Shown: positions 37,401 to 46,178 of the stretch, in pieces
Layout: each line of letters opens with the position of its first letter
Position numbering within the stretch: position 1 is the stretch's first letter
Program-made: the position numbers and the translations under genes
DNA from: Fibrisoma limi BUZ 3
GTDB lineage: Bacteria > Bacteroidota > Bacteroidia > Cytophagales > Spirosomataceae
Length of the DNA stretch: 64,000 nucleotides
Reading direction: 5' to 3'
Assembly: GCF_000296815.2 (NCBI RefSeq)
Contig: NZ_CAIT01000006.1
Location: 1,804,777 to 1,868,776, forward strand
The notes under the pieces: model-generated
What the model saw: the letters and a program-made list of their open reading frames with translations, nothing else
The model's database searches: none
What the model was told of the DNA's origin: nothing

Positions 37401-38081
37401 CCAGATGGTGCCCGACTTGTCTTCCAGAAAGGCGAAGGTATCGATCCCGTACGTACTGCTTACAAAGATCGAGTTGGCGGCTAAGCTATAGGGATGGGCG
37501 GGGTCATGGCGAAAATAGGTCCAGGTGCCGGTTTTCCGATTCAATCGGTTCAATAATATAACCTCGTCTAAATAACTCCAGGTAAGGGTCCAGATGTTGC
37601 CCTGCTGATCTTCGTGAATAAATGCCACGAAGGTCCGGGTTCGATTACCTTCGGGGGCCTGTTGCGGATATTCGATAAATCGGCCGGTGGTCCGTTCATA
37701 ACGAATCAGCCGTTCACAACCAATCCATATATCGCCGTTGCGACTTTCATGCATTGATCTGACTTGCTTGCCTTTGAACGCGTATGGCAGATTAGCGTCT
37801 GAACGGAAATCGACCATCTGGGTGCCATCATACCGAACCAGACCGTCGTACGTTCCCATCCAGATAAAGCCCTGATGGTCCTGAATCATGCAGCTTACGG
37901 AGTTCTCGGGCAGGCCATCGGCTACGGTCAGGTGCTCGAAGCGGATGCGGTCAGGCTGGAGTACTGAAGCTGAGGGCTGGGCCAGGCCGACCTTTTGGGG
38001 TTGTGTAGGTTGCTGGGCCGACAGATTCTGCCCGAAAAGGATACTCAAAGCCAGTACCGTCCGGATAGCGAATGGCTTCAT
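34404..38081 (-). CDS. beta-propeller (Reg_prop/Y_Y_Y) sensor histidine kinase
   Basis: A 1225-residue kinase. It has a signal peptide (MKPFAIRTVLALSILFGQNLSAQ) and two Reg_prop propellers with units such as GFIWMGTYDGLVRYDG, GDIWIGCERLIRYE and GFLWIGTGNGMVRLNP. A Y_Y_Y domain (PGTYTLHVKAANADGVWNEKG), one transmembrane helix (WWQTWWAYLLYGLVLGGMVW), a coiled coil and the shared kinase module (about 965-1225) follow. The sensor architecture matches the kinase at 26519-30001, but the blade sequences are well diverged. Such sensors in this phylum often detect oligosaccharides, so a carbohydrate ligand is plausible but not shown. There is no receiver or DNA-binding domain. Confidence 0.9.
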   Translation of the reverse strand: MKPFAIRTVLALSILFGQNLSAQQPTQPQKVGLAQPSASVLQPDRIRFEHLTVADGLPENSVSCMIQDHQGFIWMGTYDGLVRYDGTQMVDFRSDANLPYAFKGKQVRSMHESRNGDIWIGCERLIRYERTTGRFIEYPQQAPEGNRTRTFVAFIHEDQQGNIWTLTWSYLDEVILLNRLNRKTGTWTYFRHDPAHPYSLAANSIFVSSTYGIDTFAFLEDKSGTIWVTTSGDEHVLHRFDPKTDRFNRFTPTANPAVLTDFKRIKTLTEDAQGELYASSEGKGLFRINPRTGQVTQFRHDPKNPYSIRNDSVTHVCVSRDGTVWVATTQGIDRLNRTAGPSQTGSGPLPRFTHLVSKPSDPNSPSPGLLQFLAESPNGDLWFATADGLNRYNRRRQAFERYLRSNEPDELNTGYGIRSFLADQTGVVWVGTSNEGVYKQSRTVNFSSITQEPDSTKPGSSGSVASSTIIRLYEAPSEPGIIWLGTELGLERLDRKTGRRTLYRHEDGNRYSIGKGEIFAMAEDKQGRFWVGTVGGGLHLLDRKRGTFTRFVRDPANPNSLIDDNVREILPASDGTLWIGTYGGLDHYDPVRQTFVHYRRTDSVKDCVNGLIGDAVFALAEDAQKRIWIGTRPGSLQVLAPRTGQFTTILPISNGLAAVQFLLADTHPNCFWVGDFTSGLWLINDKGRVLKHYTRTNGLPINTVFTGHRDKKGFLWIGTGNGMVRLNPSTNQMRHFTQRNGLKGLFTPTWCASNGEVYAGSNNDVLALFPNQAQDDLLPPPVVLTDLAINGQPATVGEGGQLPTHISVAKSITLPHDLNDLTFQVAALSYNRGSESKYAYQLAPIDNDWVQNGIIRQIRYSDLRPGTYTLHVKAANADGVWNEKGVSLTITIRPPWWQTWWAYLLYGLVLGGMVWTFIQYRSRALVRANRLLEERVTQRTNEVREQKEEIEAQRDHLEQTLTELQNMQAQLIQKEKLASLGELTAGIAHEIQNPLNFVNNFSEVSSELLEEQKEALANGDLEEAGVIADDLSSNLRKIHHHGGRAAAIVRGMLEHSRTDSGEKRPTDLNALANEYLKIAYHGLRAKDKTFNCELVTDFAADLGRLEVVPQEIGRVLLNLYNNAFYAVQQRQFLAEADYQPTISVCTKRLIDKVEIRVSDNGTGIPEPAKAKIFQPFFTTKPTGEGTGLGLSLSYDIVTKGHGGTLAVETEEGKGTEFIITLPTPT

Positions 38082-38137
38082 CGGTCGTTGATCGTAATAA
38101 GTTTATGAATGACAAACTCGGTTCTCGTTCCCCCCAC

Positions 38138-40162
38138 TTACTTCCGACCCAGGTATTTGTTGAACCACTCAATAGTGCGTTCACCCGCATTCTGAATGAA
38201 TTTGGGTTCGGTAAAGGCGTGAGGCTGCCTCGGGTAGATGACCATCTGCGTCGGTACGCCAAGCTGCTGCAATGCCCGATAGAACTGCAACCCCTGCTCT
38301 GGGGGAACGCGCATGTCAGCAGAGCCATGGATGATGAGCGTCGGTGTCTGAACCTGTTTGACATGAAATAGGGGCGACTGCTCAGCATAGATTGTTGGAT
38401 CGTTCCAGAAGTCTTTGCCAAAATAACCAGCCACGTAATAGGGGATATCGGTCGTGCCCACGTCGCTCATCAGATTGGTAATAGCTGCCCCCGCCATCGC
38501 TGCCTTGAAGCGATTGGTTTTGGTGAGCATAAGGGCCGTTAAATAGCCGCCGTAACTCCATCCCGATACAACCAGGCTGTCGGGATGCACTACTCCCGTC
38601 GAAATAAGTTTATCTATGCCCGTCATCAAATCCTGGTAGGGCCCCTCGCTCCAATTACGGTAAACTGCCGCTCGAAACGCGTGGCCGTAGCCGGTACTGC
38701 CCCGTGGGTTAGCCCACAAGACAAAATAACCTTGCTGGGCAAATGCCTGGATCGGATACGGAACGCTGGAGCCAGTCAGGCCGGGGGCGTAGTTAGCACC
38801 TGTATAGGTTTGAGTCCAGTTGCCTAATGGTCCCCCGTGGATCATCAGGAGTAGTGGGTACCGACGATTGCTCTGGTAATTGGTGGGATAGGTTAACAGA
38901 CTCTCAATCGTATACTTGCCGTCGCGGGCTTTCCAACGCATTAGTTCGGTACGAGCCAGTGTTTGCCCTTCAGCATACGAAGCGTGAATATCAGTTAAGG
39001 GGTGGCCGGTCGGGTTCGCCAGACTGGCGGTGTACACTTCGATCGGCGTTTCCGTGGTTTCATAAACGTAAGCCAAATCCCCTTTACGGTTCAGGAAGTG
39101 GGCCTGCTGGATTCCCTTTTCTGGGATGGGCAAGGCCCGTACTCCGTCGCCCGTGGCTGGCAACAGGAATACCCCCGTCTGCGTACCAAGCGCTTCTGTA
39201 ACCACTATCGAACGATTATCCGGTGTCCATCCCAGTAGTGTGGATCGTTCATCGGGCGTAGTAGCCAGCTTGCGGACGGCTCCCCCCTGGGCCGGTACGA
39301 GATAAACTCCCGTTGTCACCACCGCTTTTTTTAGTGGATCGGGCTGTCCACCTTCCGAAAGAAAAGCAATCGATTCTCCATCGGGCGAATAAAGCGGGTT
39401 GTAATCAGCTCCGTTGGTCGATACCAGTAACCGAACAGCACCGCTATCAGCCGCTACGGTCGAAATGTTCTGCTGTTCCCAGCGTTCGGCCCAACTGACT
39501 GGCTGATGCGAAAAGGCAATGGTCCGGCTGTCTGGCGACCAGTTGAAAGCGGTTACGTGGAAAGCTCCATTCGTAAGCTGTTTGACGGGACAGGAGCCAT
39601 CCTGTGGTTGGGTAAGATCAATGGTGTAGAGATGGGCATTGCGAAACACATCCACAATAGTCCAGTCCCGCCGTTCCAGACGGTCTTTTTCATCGGCAGG
39701 TGTGCGCGGGTCGATCATGATGAACGCAATACGTTTTCCATCCGGCGACCAGCGGTAGGCTCCTATGTTGCCAGACTGCGCCGTAATGGGCCAGGCATCT
39801 CCGCCCGTCGGTCGAATCAGGTATAATTGATTCGTACCATTCCGCCCCGATGTAAAGCTGATGTATTGCCCATCCGGCGAGAATCGGGGATTGGTGCAGG
39901 ATTTATCACCAGCCGTCAACTGCTTCTTTATGGTACCATCTACACTAACCAGGTGGATATGTGAGAGAAAGTCGGACTGTTCACCTTCCATACGTGGGCT
40001 TGAAACAACGTAGGTCACCCACTTCCCATCTTCAGTGATGACGGGATTGCTCACGCGCTTATAGTGGATCATAGACGCTGGTGTCCACGTCGGTTGAGCA
40101 AGAGCGACGGTACTTATAGAAGTGGTCAGTATTAAAGAGAAAAGATGTTTAAGCTTCATCAT
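38138..40162 (-). CDS. secreted S9-family peptidase
   Basis: A 674-residue prolyl-oligopeptidase-type serine peptidase, related to acylaminoacyl and dipeptidyl peptidases. It has a signal peptide (MMKLKHLFSLILTTSISTVALAQ). An N-terminal beta-propeller with PD40-like repeats follows (PRFSPDGQYISFTSGRNGTNQLYLI, YRWSPDGKRIAF, YSPDGESIAFLSEGG). The catalytic domain has the nucleophile elbow GWSYGGYLT, the Asp of HGSADMRVPPEQG and the His of PRQPHAF. It probably trims peptides in the periplasm. It sits between two kinase genes on the same strand, 36 bases after one stop and 56 bases before the next start, so it is likely part of their transcript. Confidence 0.9.
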   Translation of the reverse strand: MMKLKHLFSLILTTSISTVALAQPTWTPASMIHYKRVSNPVITEDGKWVTYVVSSPRMEGEQSDFLSHIHLVSVDGTIKKQLTAGDKSCTNPRFSPDGQYISFTSGRNGTNQLYLIRPTGGDAWPITAQSGNIGAYRWSPDGKRIAFIMIDPRTPADEKDRLERRDWTIVDVFRNAHLYTIDLTQPQDGSCPVKQLTNGAFHVTAFNWSPDSRTIAFSHQPVSWAERWEQQNISTVAADSGAVRLLVSTNGADYNPLYSPDGESIAFLSEGGQPDPLKKAVVTTGVYLVPAQGGAVRKLATTPDERSTLLGWTPDNRSIVVTEALGTQTGVFLLPATGDGVRALPIPEKGIQQAHFLNRKGDLAYVYETTETPIEVYTASLANPTGHPLTDIHASYAEGQTLARTELMRWKARDGKYTIESLLTYPTNYQSNRRYPLLLMIHGGPLGNWTQTYTGANYAPGLTGSSVPYPIQAFAQQGYFVLWANPRGSTGYGHAFRAAVYRNWSEGPYQDLMTGIDKLISTGVVHPDSLVVSGWSYGGYLTALMLTKTNRFKAAMAGAAITNLMSDVGTTDIPYYVAGYFGKDFWNDPTIYAEQSPLFHVKQVQTPTLIIHGSADMRVPPEQGLQFYRALQQLGVPTQMVIYPRQPHAFTEPKFIQNAGERTIEWFNKYLGRK

Positions 40163-40198
40163 GGTGTAGGATAGCCTGGATGAATTATTAAAAATCGA

Positions 40199-42937
40199 TC
40201 ATGAAGGTTGAAGTAAAGGGAGTGTGATCCTAAATTCTGTTCCCTCACCCTCCCTGCTTTCCACCGCCAGCAATCCCCCATGCCCCTTCGTCACGATGTC
40301 ATAGCTCAGCGAGAGACCTAACCCTGTACCCTCACCGGTGGGCTTGGTGGTGAAGAAAGGCTGAAAAATCTTGGCTTTGATAGCCTCAGGAATGCCCATA
40401 CCATTGTCCTTGACCCGGATTAATACTCGATCCGATACCCGACTGGTATGGACTTCAACCGTCTGCTGATAGCCCTCCTGGGCCAAACGTTGCCGTTGCT
40501 GGACGGCATAGAAAGCGTTGTTGTACAGATTCAGCAACACTCGGCCAATCTCCTGGGGCACCACCTCGATCCGGCCTAAATCTGCAGCAAAGTCGGTGAC
40601 CAACTCGCAGTTGAATCGATCCGTCGAACCGTTCTTATCCTTCGCCCGCAGACCGTGGTAGGCGATCTTGAGGTATTCGTCGGCCAGGGCGTTGAGGTCG
40701 GTGGGTCGTTTCTCACCCGAGTCGGTACGGCTATGTTCGAGCATACCCCGCACAATGGCAGCCGCCCGGTCCCCGTGGTGGTGAATCTTTTGCAGGTTGC
40801 TCGACAGGTCGTCGGCGATGGCCAATACGTCCTCTGCGTGCCCGGCCTGAGCTTCCTCTTTCAGTTCCTCAATCAACTCAGTGGAAACCTCCGAGAAGTT
40901 ATTGACAAAGTTTAAGGGGTTCTGAATCTCGTGGGCGATGCCAGCGGTTAGTTCGCCCAGGCTGGCCAGTTTTTCTTTCTCGATGAGTTGGGCTTGGGTG
41001 CTTTTCAGCTCGGTTAAGGTTTCATTTAGTTGATCGCGTTGCCGTTCTATCTCCACTTTTTGCTTCGTCAGCGTTTGATTGAAGCGTTGCTTGACCCGAT
41101 TCTGACGAACCAACCCGATTACGAACAGAGCGAACAGGGCTAGTCCACCCAGCAACCCCGTTCTGACCTTGTGTTGCGTGTCAATGTCCAGATTCAGCAA
41201 CGCGATTTTATAGTCCTGCTGTCGCCTGTTTTGCAAGGCTCTGGCTTCCAGCCGCTCCGTTTCGAGTTGTTTGTCCAACTCAGCCTGCTCGGCTCTGGCT
41301 TGAAGTAACTGATTCTGGGCCTGTGCTTTTAACTGGTCAATTTCCCGTTGTTTTTCAATAGCCAGGATGCGTTGTTTCTGCAGGTGTTGTTCGCCTTCCA
41401 GCCGTTTTTTTTCCTGTTCCCCTTTTTCAATGGCTGCTTGAATTTCGACATCCAAAAGATGATTAGCCTCGTCTTTCTGGTCGGCTTCTTTTCGTAGTTT
41501 TTGATACTCTTTCAGGTAGTGGTAGGCTTCTAAGGGCTGCCCCGCTTCTTCATAGACCTCGGAGAGTAATAGCGATGTCCTTGTAATCACGTAGTTACGT
41601 TGCGTTCCCAGGACGTGGACTGGAAAGGCTTTCTCATAGCTTAATTTCCCGTATCGGATGCTTTCCTGAAATTGCCCTAATTTCTGATAGCACTGGGCCA
41701 TATAGTAGGTCATGTAGGAAGCCAGCCGGATGGAGTCGCCGGTTTGGTTGGCGTAGGTAAGTGCCTGGGCGAAGTTTTTCAACGCTTCCTGATACTTACC
41801 CTGCCCCATCAATAGTTGCCCCATCGCATCATATTGCCGGGCTGTATTATATCTCCGGGTAAGTTCACTGTGCAGACCCGTCGGTGCGTTTCGGGATTTT
41901 TCAATAAAATAACTGGCTTCCTTAAATTCTTTCAGGTTGATTAAAGAGAAGGCTGTTTGTAGATAAAGCTCGGTTAGTCCGGCAGCACTATTATTGATAT
42001 TTTCGGCAGACAGGATAGCTGCTTTTTTTAAATAGTCGGCGGCTTTCTTATGCAGGGACAAATCGAAACACAATATGCCCAGCCGATATAGTACGTTAAT
42101 TCGCAATTCTTTCTCACCGAACTTTTCCAGTAGCTTATCGGCTTGATGAACAACGTCAAAAGCTAAATCCTTCCGACCCTGATTCACGTAGATTTGGCCG
42201 AGGAAATAATACATAGATGCTTTCTCACGGCTATCTTTTGTCGTTGCCAGAATAGTTCGTGTCTCAATTTCGGCCTCTTTGGTTTCCTTCTCGTTGCCCG
42301 CCTGCCCCGAAAGCTGCATCGTCACCGCTGCGATAAAGAAGGGGGGGATAGGTTGGTTATTTTCTCTGAACAATCGGATGGCCTTCGCTGAGTAGGCAGT
42401 TTGTTCGTTCGGCTTGATCAAACTAGCGTAGGCGACAAGCACATTGGCCAACACCTCGTGGTCCAAATGCTTTTCAAAGTAGGTTAAAGCAGTCAACAGT
42501 TCTGCCTTCATTTTTTCAACATTCCGCTCACCAGGCAATCCTGCCCATAATCGAACGGTTTCTTCCTGCTGCTTACGGTCGGTGTAGAACCACTTTGCCA
42601 GAAAATTATAGTAATAAAACGCAAGAGGTGCCGCATTAAAAATGGATAGTGTCCGCCAATACAAACCCTCTCCTTTGGCGTAATGCAGTTTTTTAGCCAG
42701 TTCCCGGGCCTCAATCGTCGCCAATAGCCCACGCTGGTACTGCATATCGTAAAAGCAAACGCGGGCTACGTAGTTAAGCCATTTCACGGTGTTGGAGTCA
42801 GCTTTTGGCTGACGATTGATAAGCACCTGTAGGCTATCGATTTTGATCCGGTAAATCGTAGCAGCCTGTTGAGCCTGCGAACGGCTGAAGCAACAAAGAA
42901 GGAGCAAAAAAGCAACAACGTAGGGTTTCATAGACAA
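40199..42937 (-). CDS. TPR sensor histidine kinase
   Basis: A 912-residue membrane kinase. It has a signal peptide (MSMKPYVVAFLLLLCCFSRSQAQ) and a long periplasmic TPR region (about 30-480) with units such as AMGQLLMGQGKYQEALKNFA. A long Glu/Gln/Lys-rich coiled coil (about 490-570) and a transmembrane helix (GLLGGLALFALFVIGLV) follow. The kinase module (about 645-912) has HEIQNPLNFVNNFSEVS, NLYNNAFYAV, KDNGMGIPEA and the common FFTTKPTGEGTGLGLSLS. There is no receiver. The next kinase stop lies only 4 bases upstream, so translation is coupled. The input is unknown; TPR sensors usually bind peptides or partner proteins. Confidence 0.9.
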   Translation of the reverse strand: MSMKPYVVAFLLLLCCFSRSQAQQAATIYRIKIDSLQVLINRQPKADSNTVKWLNYVARVCFYDMQYQRGLLATIEARELAKKLHYAKGEGLYWRTLSIFNAAPLAFYYYNFLAKWFYTDRKQQEETVRLWAGLPGERNVEKMKAELLTALTYFEKHLDHEVLANVLVAYASLIKPNEQTAYSAKAIRLFRENNQPIPPFFIAAVTMQLSGQAGNEKETKEAEIETRTILATTKDSREKASMYYFLGQIYVNQGRKDLAFDVVHQADKLLEKFGEKELRINVLYRLGILCFDLSLHKKAADYLKKAAILSAENINNSAAGLTELYLQTAFSLINLKEFKEASYFIEKSRNAPTGLHSELTRRYNTARQYDAMGQLLMGQGKYQEALKNFAQALTYANQTGDSIRLASYMTYYMAQCYQKLGQFQESIRYGKLSYEKAFPVHVLGTQRNYVITRTSLLLSEVYEEAGQPLEAYHYLKEYQKLRKEADQKDEANHLLDVEIQAAIEKGEQEKKRLEGEQHLQKQRILAIEKQREIDQLKAQAQNQLLQARAEQAELDKQLETERLEARALQNRRQQDYKIALLNLDIDTQHKVRTGLLGGLALFALFVIGLVRQNRVKQRFNQTLTKQKVEIERQRDQLNETLTELKSTQAQLIEKEKLASLGELTAGIAHEIQNPLNFVNNFSEVSTELIEELKEEAQAGHAEDVLAIADDLSSNLQKIHHHGDRAAAIVRGMLEHSRTDSGEKRPTDLNALADEYLKIAYHGLRAKDKNGSTDRFNCELVTDFAADLGRIEVVPQEIGRVLLNLYNNAFYAVQQRQRLAQEGYQQTVEVHTSRVSDRVLIRVKDNGMGIPEAIKAKIFQPFFTTKPTGEGTGLGLSLSYDIVTKGHGGLLAVESREGEGTEFRITLPLLQPS

Positions 42938-42941
42938 GGTC

Positions 42942-44948
42942 TTAAATCAATAATGTAATCGTAAACTCCGTCCCCTCACCCGCTACACTCTCCACCGCTA
43001 GCGTCCCCCCATGCCCCTTCGTCACGATGTCATAGCTCAACGATAGGCCCAGCCCCGTACCCTCACCGGTAGGCTTGGTGGTGAAAAACGGCTGGAAAAT
43101 CTTAGCTCTGATGGAATCGGGAATGCCTGTGCCATTGTCCTGCACCCGAATTTCGATCTTATTCTTGAGCCGTTTTGTGCTGACCCGGATCGTGGGATGG
43201 TAATCGTCCCCCGCCTGCTTTTGTCGCTCACGGACGGCGTAAAACGCATTATTATACAGATTCAACAACACCCGCCCCATGTCCTGCGGGACGAGTTCAA
43301 TGGGCGCGAGATCGGCCTCAAAGTCGGTTATTAATTGGGAATTGAATGGGTCTCGATCCGCCGGATTATCACTGGTCAAACCCTGTTTATCCTTGGCCTG
43401 GAAGCCACTGTAGGCCATGCGCAGATACTCATTGGCTAACGCATTCAGGTTGGTGAGTTGAGGTTCGCCCGAACCGGCGCGGGAGTGTTCGAGCATGCCT
43501 TTAACGATACTGCTGGCCCGTTGCCCATGCTGGTTAATTTTGCTCTGATTGCTGGCTAAATCCTGCACAATATCGCCCAGGTAAGCCTTGTCAGCCGCGG
43601 GTATAGACACTTTATCGAATTCCTCCTGGAGTTCACGGGCCAAATCCACGCTTAGCTGGGCGAAGTTGTTGACGAAGTTGAGTGGATTCTGAATCTCATG
43701 GGCAATACCCGCTGTCAACTCGCCGAGTGAGGCCATTTTTTCTTTCTGAATCAGCTGGTCCTGCGTTCGTTGCAGTTCGTTCAGTGTCTGATTAACCCGC
43801 TCATTGGCCCGCCGAAGGGCGCGGTATTGCCAAGCCATAATCCCTAACAACAGGACCAGCAGCGAAACGCCCCCGATCAGCCACTGTAGTTGTTGTTTCT
43901 GGCGCAGATTGTTTTCGTCTAACCGTTGGATCTGCTGCTGTTTTTCGCGGGTCTGAAACCGGGTTTCGGCTTCGACTAACTGACGACTTTTTTCGGCATT
44001 GAACACACTGTCGCGATGGACTACCCACTGCTTATGATAGTCCAGAGCTTGTTGATACTGCCCTCTTTTCTCGTAAATAGTCGTCAGGGTTTCATAAATT
44101 TCCTGGAGATGCCGCTCCTGATTGGGGAAACTCCGTACGGATTGGAGAGCCAGTTGCGTATAGTGTTCGGCTTCGTCGGGACGGTTCAGCAACAGCAGCG
44201 TATTAGGCAGATTAAGATAGATATATTCTTCCATATACGTATCTTGATGGGCTTTGGCCCATTGTAATGCCTGCTGATAGGCGGATACCGATTCGCGGTA
44301 ACGGCCCGCATTTTTAAAATAAATACCCTGATTGAACATCGCTACCGAATAGTCGGCACCGATGGATTTAGAAATACTGATGCTTTGGGCATTGAACCAA
44401 AGGGCTTTAGAATGCTGTTTGCGGAGGTCATACACCGTCGCCAGGTCTCCATAGGCATACGCTATGTCGCGCTTCAGGTCATGCTTTTGGGCCACGGTCA
44501 ATGCCTGATTATAATATTCTTCGGCTAAAGGTAAATTTTGGATGTCGACGTACGTTCCGCCGATGCGCCCCAGCGTACTCGCCTGCCGGTGCCATTCACC
44601 CAGTTGCCGGTAGAGTAATACCGCCCGCTGAAACTGAATAATCGCCTGGGAAGGGTTGCCCTCACTTTTGGCGATATCGCCCGCCGAGACGTACGCCTGA
44701 CCCAGAAACAGGCGGTTTCCGGTTCGTTCTGCCATCGCTACCATGAATTGATTGGCGGCCACCGCTTCGGGGAACACGCCGTGGTCAATCCTGGCCTGCA
44801 CAAAATCGCGTAGTCGTTCCATTTGGATGGAGTCGGGCTGAGTTGCCAGTTGTGTCTGCAGGGCAGTGAATGAATCTGGCAGGGTCGCTTGCGCGAATAA
44901 TAGCAATGGAGCGAGGACCAGCAGGAGGAGACCGAGACAAGGTTTCAT
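42942..44948 (-). CDS. TPR sensor histidine kinase
   Basis: A 668-residue kinase. It has a signal peptide (MKPCLGLLLLVLAPLLLFAQ) and about seven TPR units in the periplasm (about 50-330), for example GDIAKSEGNPSQAIIQFQRAVLLYRQ. A coiled coil, a transmembrane helix (WLIGGVSLLVLLLGIMAW) and the kinase module (about 395-668) follow. This module is the most diverged of the six in its dimerisation part (FAQLSVDLARELQEEFDKV) but keeps the same HEIQNPLNFVNN and FFTTKPTGEGTGLGLSLS blocks. Its ATG overlaps the stop of the P1 peptidase by 4 bases, which is strong evidence of one operon and coupled translation. Confidence 0.9.
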   Translation of the reverse strand: MKPCLGLLLLVLAPLLLFAQATLPDSFTALQTQLATQPDSIQMERLRDFVQARIDHGVFPEAVAANQFMVAMAERTGNRLFLGQAYVSAGDIAKSEGNPSQAIIQFQRAVLLYRQLGEWHRQASTLGRIGGTYVDIQNLPLAEEYYNQALTVAQKHDLKRDIAYAYGDLATVYDLRKQHSKALWFNAQSISISKSIGADYSVAMFNQGIYFKNAGRYRESVSAYQQALQWAKAHQDTYMEEYIYLNLPNTLLLLNRPDEAEHYTQLALQSVRSFPNQERHLQEIYETLTTIYEKRGQYQQALDYHKQWVVHRDSVFNAEKSRQLVEAETRFQTREKQQQIQRLDENNLRQKQQLQWLIGGVSLLVLLLGIMAWQYRALRRANERVNQTLNELQRTQDQLIQKEKMASLGELTAGIAHEIQNPLNFVNNFAQLSVDLARELQEEFDKVSIPAADKAYLGDIVQDLASNQSKINQHGQRASSIVKGMLEHSRAGSGEPQLTNLNALANEYLRMAYSGFQAKDKQGLTSDNPADRDPFNSQLITDFEADLAPIELVPQDMGRVLLNLYNNAFYAVRERQKQAGDDYHPTIRVSTKRLKNKIEIRVQDNGTGIPDSIRAKIFQPFFTTKPTGEGTGLGLSLSYDIVTKGHGGTLAVESVAGEGTEFTITLLI

Positions 44949-46099
44949 CGGTTATATTTTTTCAGGAGTTTACGCACGCTTTCGTGGGGTAGGCGGTACG
45001 CCTTGTTGCCATTGATGCCTTCCATCGTTTCGGCCGCTACCATCGCGTTGATGACAGCCTCTTCAACCGCCTGTACCGTCGCGTCAAAAAGTGGATTGAT
45101 GCGGTCATTAGGCAGCTCGACAACTTGAGTAAACGCATCCCGTTGAAAAGCGCCCGGATTAGCCGTTGAGAACGCCAGAAAGATGTCGCCCGAGCCGTTT
45201 TCCCCCCGGCCACCCACAATGCCGATGCCCAGCGGAACCCGGGCCGCGATTCGTTTCAGTTGATGGGGTAGCAAAGGGGCGTCGGTTGCCACCACGACGA
45301 TGATTGACCCGTCGCCCGGCTGGAACGAAGGCGGTGCTTTGAATTCATAATTCAGCGTGTCCTTCAGCTCTATCCCGACCGGAATACCCGCTATGGTCAG
45401 ATTCCGTTTAGCCCCAAAATTGGCCTGAACTAGTACGCCAAGCGTGTATGTCGAATCGCCCACCTTCACCACGCGCGAAGCCGTGCCGGTGCCCCCTTTA
45501 AAACCCAGACACATCATGCCCGTGCCGCCCCCGACATTGCCCTCCTGAATGGAGCCGCTTTTCGCCCCGTCGAGTGCTTCAAACGCATGACTCTCCTTGA
45601 CGTGGAATCCGTAGATGTCATTTAGGAATCCGTCATAGGTTTCGGCCACCACCGGGTAGGTGCAGAAATACTCTTTGTACCAGCCCGTTTTGACGTACCA
45701 CTTGAGCACCGCGTCGCGCACGACACCCACACTGTTGGTGTTGGTAATCATCACCGGCCCTTCCAGGAATCCCGATTCGGTGATCCAGGTGGTACCGGTC
45801 ATTTCCCCGTTGCCATTCAGGGTATACCAGTTGGCATAAACGGGATTATTCATGCGGCCCCGGGGCAGTATGGCCGTAACACCCGTCCGGACGGGCCCTT
45901 TGCCACGAATGTTTTTTCCCTGCCCGGCTATGATGGTACTGTAGCCGACCTGTACCCCGCTTACATCGGTAATGGCGTTGAACTTTCCGGGCGTTCCGGT
46001 AAATGGAATACCGAGGTCTCGGGCACGAGGAGCAGGCTGGGCAAAGGTGGTCAGACTTAAAGCCAGATAGACGCTAAAAAGAGATAGACATTTACTCAT
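44945..46099 (-). CDS. P1-family (DmpA/BapA-like) aminopeptidase, secreted
   Basis: A 384-residue N-terminal-nucleophile peptidase with a signal peptide (MSKCLSLFSVYLALSLTTFAQ). It has ARDLGIPFTGTPGKFNAITDVSGVQVGYS at the start and EGNVGGGTGMMCLGFKGGTGTASR in the middle. The predicted self-cleavage and nucleophile site is in GGRGENGSGDIFLAFST, where Ser follows Gly in GSGD. The family releases N-terminal residues, including D- or beta-amino acids, from short peptides. The frame is open to 46150, but the ATG at 46099 gives a clean signal peptide. It overlaps the downstream TPR kinase by 4 bases. Confidence 0.88.
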   Translation of the reverse strand: MSKCLSLFSVYLALSLTTFAQPAPRARDLGIPFTGTPGKFNAITDVSGVQVGYSTIIAGQGKNIRGKGPVRTGVTAILPRGRMNNPVYANWYTLNGNGEMTGTTWITESGFLEGPVMITNTNSVGVVRDAVLKWYVKTGWYKEYFCTYPVVAETYDGFLNDIYGFHVKESHAFEALDGAKSGSIQEGNVGGGTGMMCLGFKGGTGTASRVVKVGDSTYTLGVLVQANFGAKRNLTIAGIPVGIELKDTLNYEFKAPPSFQPGDGSIIVVVATDAPLLPHQLKRIAARVPLGIGIVGGRGENGSGDIFLAFSTANPGAFQRDAFTQVVELPNDRINPLFDATVQAVEEAVINAMVAAETMEGINGNKAYRLPHESVRKLLKKYNR

Positions 46100-46178
46100 A
46101 GTCAGGGTGTTGTACGATTTTGAGTTGTTCGCTTTTTTGGACCCGTGCATTCGCCGGAAAGAACACTATTGAGTGATT

